Below are positions 57,082 to 64,000 of a stretch of 64,000 nucleotides of DNA, piece by piece. The stretch covers positions 25,803,454 through 25,867,453 of the forward strand of contig CM056563.1 in the NCBI GenBank assembly GCA_029721515.1. The letters are read 5' to 3'. Source of the stretch: Synanceia verrucosa (lineage: Eukaryota; Chordata; Actinopteri; Perciformes; Synanceiidae). Both the position numbers and the translations under genes were made by a program. The number at the start of each line of letters is the position of its first letter. Position 1 is the stretch's first letter. The notes beneath the pieces were generated by a model that made no database searches, was not told the DNA's origin, and was given only the letters and a program-made list of their open reading frames with translations.

Positions 57082-57087
57082 AATAAA
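57082..57087 (+). terminator. poly(A) signal of keratin F
   Basis: AATAAA 79 nt after the stop codon. Confidence 0.8.
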
Positions 57088-57777
57088 AAGGAGAGTCCAA
57101 ATAAACCGAATCAGTCTTCTTCTTAAAAAGAAATAAAATTTAAAATCAGGTACAATGTCTCACCTGTACACACCTCTGATCCCCTTACCTGTCTACGTAC
57201 TTATCTACCTGTCTATCGGATGAGAGGCTCTGGATTTTGACATGGATTTCAGCAGGTGTTTCCTCTACCTGACGACGTTCAGCAGGTGTTTCCTCTACCT
57301 GATGCTGCCCTCTGCTGGTCCTCCTGGAGCATCACCTGCCTCCTTGAGGTGCTGCTGTTCCTTTAAACGGAGGGCTCAGTCTTGTTCAGCCTCTGGCAGC
57401 AGCAGCTCTGCAGGTCCACTCTTGTCTTTCGCTCCTCCCTCACATTCTTTGAACTTTCTTTAGCCTCCGGCCTTCATTCCTATCTTTAGCTGCACACATT
57501 TCAAAGTAAGAACAAACTATTACTTTTACTTCTCTGATGTTAGGACAACAGTTTATGGTAGATGCATGATGGGAAGACACTTCACTGTACTACCTGGTAC
57601 ATCAGAAAATAATGTAGTATTTATTTGAACTACTAAGTGCTACTCCATCTGTGTTCCATTTCCCTGAGAAATAAACAGTTAGCCTAGTGTTATCTTTTAT
57701 TTTCTGTTCACACACAGGGCGGCCATGTTGGATTTTGCATTTGGGTTCAAACTTGAAACACAATTAAGATGAGGTCA
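57088..57777. other. intergenic downstream of keratin F
   Basis: No gene recognised. A short duplication, CAGCAGGTGTTTCCTCTACC, occurs twice at about 57249 and 57280. Confidence 0.5.
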
Positions 57778-58773
57778 ACAGGTGGACAGGTAGACAGGTG
57801 GAGAGACAGACAGGTGGAGAGGTACACAGGTGGAGAGGTAGACAAGTAGACAGGTGGAGAGACAGACAGGTGGAGAGGTACACAGGTGGAGAGGTAGACA
57901 AGTAGACAGGTGGAGAGGTGGACAGGTGGAGAGGTACACGGGTGGAGAGGTACACAGGTGGACAGGTGGAGAGGTACACGGGTGGAGAGGTACATGGGTG
58001 GAGAGGTACACAGGTGGAGAGGTGGAGAGGTGGACAGGTGGAGAGGTAGACAGGTGGACAGGTGGAGAGGTACACAGGTGGAGAGGTGGACAGGTGGAGA
58101 GGTAGACAGGTGGAGAGGTGGAGAGGTGGACAGGTGGAGAGGTGGAGAGGTGGACAGGTGGAAAGGTGGAGAGGTGGAGAGGTGGACAGGTGGAAAGGTG
58201 GAGAGGTGGACAGGTGGAGAGGTGGAGAGGTAGACAGGTGGACAGGTGGAGAGGTGGACAGGTGGAGAGGTAGACAGGTGGACAGGTGGAGAGGTACACA
58301 GGTGGACAGGTGGAGAGGTGGACAGGTGGAGAGGTGGACAGGTGGAGAGGTGGAGAGGTAGACAGGTGGAGAGGTACACAGGTGGAGAGGTACACAGGTG
58401 GAGAGGTGGACAGGTGGAGAGGTGGACAGGTGGACAGGTGGACAGGTGGAGAGGTGGACAGGTGGAGAGGTGGACAGGTGGACAGGTGGAGAGGTAGACA
58501 GGTGGAGAGGTAGACAGGTGGACAGGTGGAGAGGTGGACAGGTGGAGAGGTAGACAGGTGGACAGGTGGAGAGGTAGACAGGTGGACAGGTGGAGAGGTG
58601 GACAGGTGGAGAGGTGGACAGGTGGACAGGTGGAGAGGTACACAGGTGGAGAGGTAGACAGGTGGACAGGTGGAGAGGTGGACAGGTGGAGAGGTAGACA
58701 GGTGGACAGGTGGAGAGGTGGACAGGTGGAGAGGTAGACAGGTGGACAGGTGGACAGGTAGACAGGTGGAGAG
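57778..58773 (+). repeat. 8-bp-unit minisatellite GGTGGAGA/GGTGGACA
   Basis: About 124 units of GGT(G/A)(G/C)A(G/C)A type: GGTGGAGA, GGTGGACA, GGTAGACA and GGTACACA in irregular order. The plus strand is purine/G-rich. Long Cys/Pro/Leu/Ser-rich minus-strand frames here arise from the 24-base frame period of an 8-base unit and are not genes. Confidence 0.97.
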
Positions 58774-61420
58774 GTCAGTGTAAAAACTCATCATTTCTAA
58801 ATGTTAAATGTGACTTCAGAGCTTTTAAACGTCCATAAAGTCGTTGACTCTAAACTCTGCGTGACTGAATATTGTGATGAGTAAATATTGTCTCTCACTG
58901 CTTCTATTGACTTCCATTCATTCCCTGCGGGTTTCTGACTGATCACAAAAGTTCACCGAGTTCAAATTTGTTAGTAAGAGAGACATTCACCATCAAAAAA
59001 CTGTCCCTGATCTTCTGATAAACAAATCTTTCTTCATCTTCTCCTTTAAATAAATTGTCCGTGTCCTTCCATCAAATGTCCTCACTACCAAATAAACAGA
59101 AAATGCCCCAACTTTCCAGAAATATCCTCATTTTCTAGAAAAAATGTCCCACTGCCAGCCGTCCACAGAGATAGTGAAGATCTTCAGCCTCAAAAAGTTC
59201 TCAGCAGCTCCAGTTCGCCTCCAGCAGTGAGTGTCGTTCATTATTTAATGCTCCCTCATGTCACTGATTCAAATCATTAATAACAGATTCAAAAATATTT
59301 TACAAATTGCTTTGCAGTTTCATAAGTTCACAAAGAGTATGAATATAAAATAAAGAGTATATAAAGTCAGGTGACGTGAACATCACTGATCATCTCCTCA
59401 TCAGGTGAACATCTCGTCCTCACAGTTGATGTTAGAAGCAGGATCTGGATTTAACAGTGAGGTCTAGAGGACTGGATCAGAGCATCTCCAGACCTGCAGC
59501 TCTGGTGGTCTGTTCCTGGTCTGCACTGATCAGGATCTATCAAAAGTGGTCCAAGGAAGGACCAGTGGAGAACCAGAGACAGGGTCATGAGAGGACAAGG
59601 ATCACTGATGCAGGTCTGGTCCTGGTGGTCTGAGCAGAGGAGTTCATGCTGCTGAACATAGAAAGGAGTCAGGACACAGAGCAGAGCAGCAGGTCATTCA
59701 CTACCTTTCTCCTGCTGGTTGTCATGGTGAATCATATCTCAGTTCATTTTTTTGTCGTCAAGCTTCACTCAGAGTGAGCACAACTGGTTTGTCTCAGAAC
59801 CGGACCCCACGACCCCTCAGTGGCATGTGTCCCAGCCTGGAGGTGAGGAGGAACCAGGGTTACATAACTCTGCTGTCGACCCACAAGCTCATCATAAATC
59901 TGACAGAGCGCCGTTGGCTAATTCTCCTCTGGAGGTGGTGGAGAAGCAGAAAATAGAAATGAACGGCAGCACACGGTGTTCAGTTTCTGGTATTTATGAG
60001 GCGACCTGCGGGCGACAGAGTTTATCCATTACATAAGATGAAATCCACACTTTAAACGTCTTCTCAGCAGAACAATAGTTAAGAGGAGGTGGGAGCTGTT
60101 CCCCAGCTTCATGATGCATTGATGTGAGGAGCGCTGGTTCCTGATCAGCTGCCTTGTGGTTTGTGTTGGACAGAAAATGAAAAGTTAAGCCTCATTGTTG
60201 GAGTTGACTGGCAGATGGTTTACAGAGCTTAAGCTCCATTCAGAGCTGAGGTGCGGTCCCAGGTTGGAGGTCAAAAACTCACCAGACCTGGATGAGTAAT
60301 TCAACCAGAATGTAGGGGATCAAAATGCACTTGAGCAAGGCAGCGAAGTGAGCCAGGACCTGTGGAGCTGCATGTTCAGTCAGATTCCCTGAAGACAAAG
60401 TGTGGTGACTGATAGGATCAGGTTCTGTTCAGGTGTGGATTCAAAGAGTCGTTAGTGTTGAAATATTAATGCTCACTTCAGGAACACTTTCATTTTCACA
60501 AAAAAAACACGAATCAAGTTTCCCCTGAGTCTCCTTATCAGCACATCAGGGTGTCCGCCATTTTGGTTCAGACTGATGAGTCTCTCCACCTGAGACGTGT
60601 TGGTCTCCAGTTAACACCAGGCTAGCCTTGTTCCCACTGAGTCAAATGAATGCTGTCATTATAGAAAGTTCTGTCTCATCCTGGTAGTCCTCAGTCTTCA
60701 GGTCCTCGGGTCTTAACTTGGCAGCGTGCCGACTCAGGTATAATCAGGTAGAGCCGTCGGCTCCGACATGTGACGGCAGATCACTGCTCATCACATCTTT
60801 CTGTCCTCAGGTCAAATCTGCTGCCAGCTCAGCAGATGAACTCTACGAGCACAGAGCACTTCACATCTTTAAATAACTTAAGTCATGGTGGCACACGGTA
60901 CTCTTTGCTGCACTGGTCACCATGTGGTTTTCCATTTGTCACATCACTGTATGTCTTTATGACTGTGCAGAAAGAAGTTTATTTTTTATTAAAAATAAAA
61001 TAAAAATAATAATAGTGTGTAACAAGGTGAATTTAACGCAGCATTAACATGTATAATACAAAATAATAATGTTGCTCATGTTCACATTCATGTTCATATT
61101 CATTCATGTTTTCATGTTGCCATGTGTCATGCTATGACTGAAGTTTGTCAGGATGCCCCGACACACCCATGACAGGAAGTGACAAAGGCTGGAGTTCAAA
61201 CTGTTGACACAACACAAACACAAAGCACACACTGACACTTCAGAAACAACAGCGATGCTGTGCCGCACGTTACCGCGGCGACACATCAACAAACTAAGCC
61301 GAGGGCGTTTTCCCACAGCGAACACCTGAAGTATAACGCTGTCAGAAAGATGAACGCTCAGAGCCAGGAGGCGTTTCAGAGGAAGAAAAATGAGCCATTG
61401 TTCATTGAGATACTAAGGCA
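58774..61420. other. intergenic between keratins F and G
   Basis: 2.6 kb with no recognised gene, RNA or transposon. The open frame at 59752-60036 has no domain I recognise and no supporting context. Confidence 0.45.
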
Positions 61421-61788
61421 GAGGGGGGACAAGTGAACCTCTGGAGATCTGGAGGTGGAGGGGGGACAAGTGAACCTCTGGAGATCTGGAGGTGGAGGGG
61501 GGACAAGTGAACCTCTGGAGATCTGGAGGTGGAGGGGGGACAAGTGAACCTCAGGAGATCTGGAGGTGGAGGGGGGACAAGTGAACCTCTGGAAATCTGG
61601 AGGTGGAGGGGGGACAAGTGAGCCTCAGGAGATCTGGAGGTGGAGGGGGGACAAGTGAACCTCAGGAGATCTGGAGGTGGAGGGGGGACAAGTGAACCTC
61701 AGGAGATCTGGAGGTGGAGGGGGGACAAGTGAACCTCTGGAGATCTGGAGGTGGAGGGGGGACAAGTGAACCTCTGGAGATCTGGAGA
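61421..61788 (+). repeat. 37-bp tandem repeat, about 10 copies
   Basis: The unit includes GGGGGGACAAGTGAACCT, then CTGGAGATCTGGAGGTGGA. Copies differ mainly at CCTCTGG versus CCTCAGG; one copy has AGCCTC and one GGAAATCT. It lies about 340 bp upstream of the keratin G start codon, close to its promoter. The G6 run recurs in every unit on the plus strand. Confidence 0.96.
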
Positions 61789-62043
61789 TGAACTTCAAGT
61801 CTTCATTGTCTCCTGTTCATGTAGCAGTCTTGATCATGTAGCAGTAAGTGGTAGTAATGACACTCACTGTGACTGATGTGACTCTTAAAAACTCACCTAG
61901 ATTCCTGCACAGGTAGAACACACCTGTCACAGACTGGATACCTGATAAAGTGGCAGAAAAAAGAACTCAGTGAACTGGGTTGTGTTCCACCTCTGGGGGT
62001 GTGCACCATGGACCCCGCCCCTCACCTGCAGCTCACCTGAGCA

Positions 62044-62053
62044 CTTTAAAAAG
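62044..62053 (+). promoter_or_regulatory. TATA-like box of keratin G
   Basis: CTTTAAAAAG 85 nt before the ATG, with a CTCCACTTCTCTCCTCTCC stretch about 25 nt downstream. Confidence 0.55.
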
Positions 62054-62128
62054 CGGCTGCCTGCTGCGTCTCCTCCACTTCTCTCCTCTCCTACCTGCAC
62101 CAGAGAGCAGACACTCACCCCTGTCATC

Positions 62129-63509
62129 ATGACGACTGCGATGTACTCCCGATCCTCCACGATGGGCGGCAGCATGGGGGCAGTGCCCTACGGCAGAGGC
62201 ATGACCTCCCTCAGCATGGCAGGAGGAGCAGGAGGTCACGGCATTAGTGTCTCCAGGGTCAGCAAGAGCTTCTCTGCTGGCGGCGGCAGCGGCGGTGGAT
62301 ATGGCTTCGGTGGCGGTGCAGGTGCAGCTTTTGGTGGTGGTGCAGGTGCAGCTTTTGGTGGCGGTGCAGACGACAGCCTCATCGGCAACGAGAAGTTCGC
62401 CATGCAGAACCTGAACGACCGTCTGGCCACATACCTGGACAAGGTGCGCAGCCTGGAGAAGGCCAACGCTGAGCTAGAGCTGAAGATCAGACAGCTCCTG
62501 GACAGCAAGGTGGGCCCCAGCACCAGGGACTACAGCGCCTACGTGAGCACCATCGCAGAGCTGCAGGACAAGGTGAGGCAGAGAGGCAGCATGGGAAATG
62601 GAGTTCAATCTCTTGTCACACTCTGACCAGTCAAGAAAAAATGATATAGGACAAATTTTACTCTGAAAGCAGGATAATTAAAACCCTGATTTAACTTCTG
62701 TAAACCATGAAAAGAAATGATCAAAATGATGTTGGTTAACAGGTGAGTAATAAAAGAAGAGCTCATGAACTGCAGGATAATAAATAACATAAAATAAATG
62801 GATGTAATTCTTTAAAATAATTTGGCTCCATGAAGAAAGGAAGCTGTAGATTGAATTGAAAAGTCCAGCAGGCATTCAAACATCACTTCATAGATCAGTT
62901 TTATCTGTGATTTGGTCTGTTTATTTATACTTATACATATTTAGTTCTTGGACTATTAACAGAAATATTAATGTGAGTGGGTGGAGTCATATGGGTATGA
63001 AATGTGTCTGCGCAATTTGATTGGCCAGTGTCAACTTAAAGTAAAAAAAAAAAAAAAAAAAAAAAAACAACCTTTTTTATTGTGGGTGGATTTGTAACTG
63101 TGGCAACTCTCGTCCTCCGTGAATATAAACAATAAATAAAGAAAAAAATCTGAGCTCTAAAGCTTCTGATTTAATTAGTTAAAAAAGGAGCCAAAACCAG
63201 CTGCTGTGATTGGTCGGTGATGTCATCAAATCTGACTGATGGTCCACATTAAGCATGATTAAATGACCTGCTAACAGTGAGCAAAGAGCAGCTCCTCTCT
63301 CCTGATTGGTCACAGGAGTCACATGGTCTGCAGTTGCTCACCTGGCAGCAGGTATGAAGGAAAAATTCACCCGTTGTGTGTTTTCAGATCAAAGATGCCA
63401 TCAAGGAGAGAGGAGCCGTCATGCTGAGCATCGACAACGCCAAGCTGGCTCAGGACGACTTCAGGGTCAAGTCAGTCCTTCACCTTCCTCCTGTCCAGTT
63501 AAACATCAT

Positions 63510-63541
<32 letters not shown>

Positions 63542-64000
63542 GCAGCATGGCGCCCTCTGCTGGCTCAGAGCATCCAAACACATTTCAATTAATTAATGAG
63601 TTAGATCAGTTATGATCAGAAGATTTAGAGTCAGTTAAGTCGAGCTAATTTCACTCATAAAATAAAATGTCACCTGTTTTATCCTGTTTTACCTCTGTAG
63701 CATTTTGTTTATTAATCTGCTCTGTTGTGGTCACATTCTCTTCTTATTCTGTTGTTTACCGATGACACTGCTTCTTGTTTGTTTGTTTGTTGTTGTTGTC
63801 CTCTTTGCTCTGCAGATTCAATAAACATGGTCTGATCTCTTTCTGACCAGGTTTGAGAACGAGCTGTCCATGCGCCAGTCGGTGGAGGCCGACATCGCTG
63901 GGCTGAAGATGCTGATGGGAGAGCTGGGTGCTGCCAAGACCGACCTGGAGATGCAGATCGAGAGTCTGAAAGACGAACTGGCAACCATGAAGTCGAACCA
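62129..64000 (+). CDS. type I keratin G, 5' part only (cut by window end)
   Basis: Type I keratin. Exon 1 is 62129-62572, exon 2 63388-63470 (83 nt), and exon 3 starts at 63851 and runs off the window 7 nt short of the canonical 157 nt. The frame is open further upstream, but I chose the ATG at 62129 because it follows the 5' UTR and gives a keratin head (MTTAMYSRSS). The head (1-87) is Gly-rich, with two copies of GGGAGAAF from a 24-bp tandem duplication. The rod starts at NEKFAMQNLNDRLATYLDK (87), and the exon 1 end closely resembles that of F (DSKVGPSTRDYSA). The intron 2 donor is GTCAGT rather than GTGAGT. Intron 1 holds a long poly(A) run at about 63043-63067. Confidence 0.93.
63503..63547 (+). 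repeat. (CAT)n(CAG)n microsatellite in intron 2 of keratin G
   Basis: About five CAT/ATC repeats run straight into about nine CAG repeats, within 80 nt of the exon 2 donor. Intronic, so not translated. Confidence 0.9.

Noticed and set aside
57747..58794. Minus-strand Cys/Pro/Leu/Ser-rich frames up to 339 codons and plus-strand Arg/Gly/Trp-rich frames
   Set aside because: Products of the 8-bp GGTGGAGA/GGTGGACA array.
61970..62128. Upstream extension of the keratin G frame
   Set aside because: It would run through the TATA-like box and the pyrimidine-rich start region; the ATG at 62129 gives the keratin head.

Overview
The window reads as a stretch of a teleost fish chromosome (most likely a spiny-rayed fish) carrying part of a tandem type I (acidic) keratin gene cluster. 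The evidence is vertebrate intron-exon structure with GT-AG introns, a run of intermediate-filament genes with the invariant type I exon sizes (83, 157, 162, 126 and about 221 nt for exons 2 to 6), TATA-type promoters with nearby AATAAA signals, and fish-style repeats (Tc1-like, hAT and other small DNA transposons, LINE remnants, long minisatellites). No bacterial or viral gene is visible.

Layout. 1-8660: gene-poor, with a 62-bp satellite (675-1660), a truncated Tc1 remnant (3494-4060) and a polypurine tract (5788-6048). 8764-14586: keratin A, whose intron 6 holds a 2.7-kb minisatellite. 16470-19782: keratin B. 21316-23441: keratin C. 23546-31637: repeat-rich spacer with a LINE remnant, an inverted keratin 3'-end fragment split by an 822-bp hAT element, and a LINE-like 3' tail split by a Harbinger-like element. 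31820-33947: keratin D, a near-identical copy of C with a one-base frameshift. 36438-40350: keratin E. 41336-43472: a small inverted-repeat element and a decayed Tc1-like transposon. 45654-57003: keratin F, whose intron 1 is a 6.5-kb minisatellite. 57778-58773 and 61421-61788: two more minisatellites. 62129-64000: keratin G, cut by the window end in exon 3.

All seven keratin genes lie on the plus strand. Each product would be a type I intermediate-filament subunit that pairs with a type II keratin to build cytoplasmic filaments in epithelial cells. The cluster shows repeated local duplication and gene conversion: C and D are a ~2.4-kb duplication, E shares nearly identical promoter-to-exon-1 and exon-6 blocks with them, and A and F share a 332-bp block I read as identical.

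The most unusual signal is in that A/F block. The normally unbroken 221-nt exon 6 is split in both genes by the same 85-bp intron, bounded by a 7-bp direct repeat. It looks like an intron gained once and then copied between paralogs. Exon coordinates were derived by hand from splice signals and frame; all complete genes sum to an intact frame (A 430, B 419, C 401, E 406, F 413 aa).
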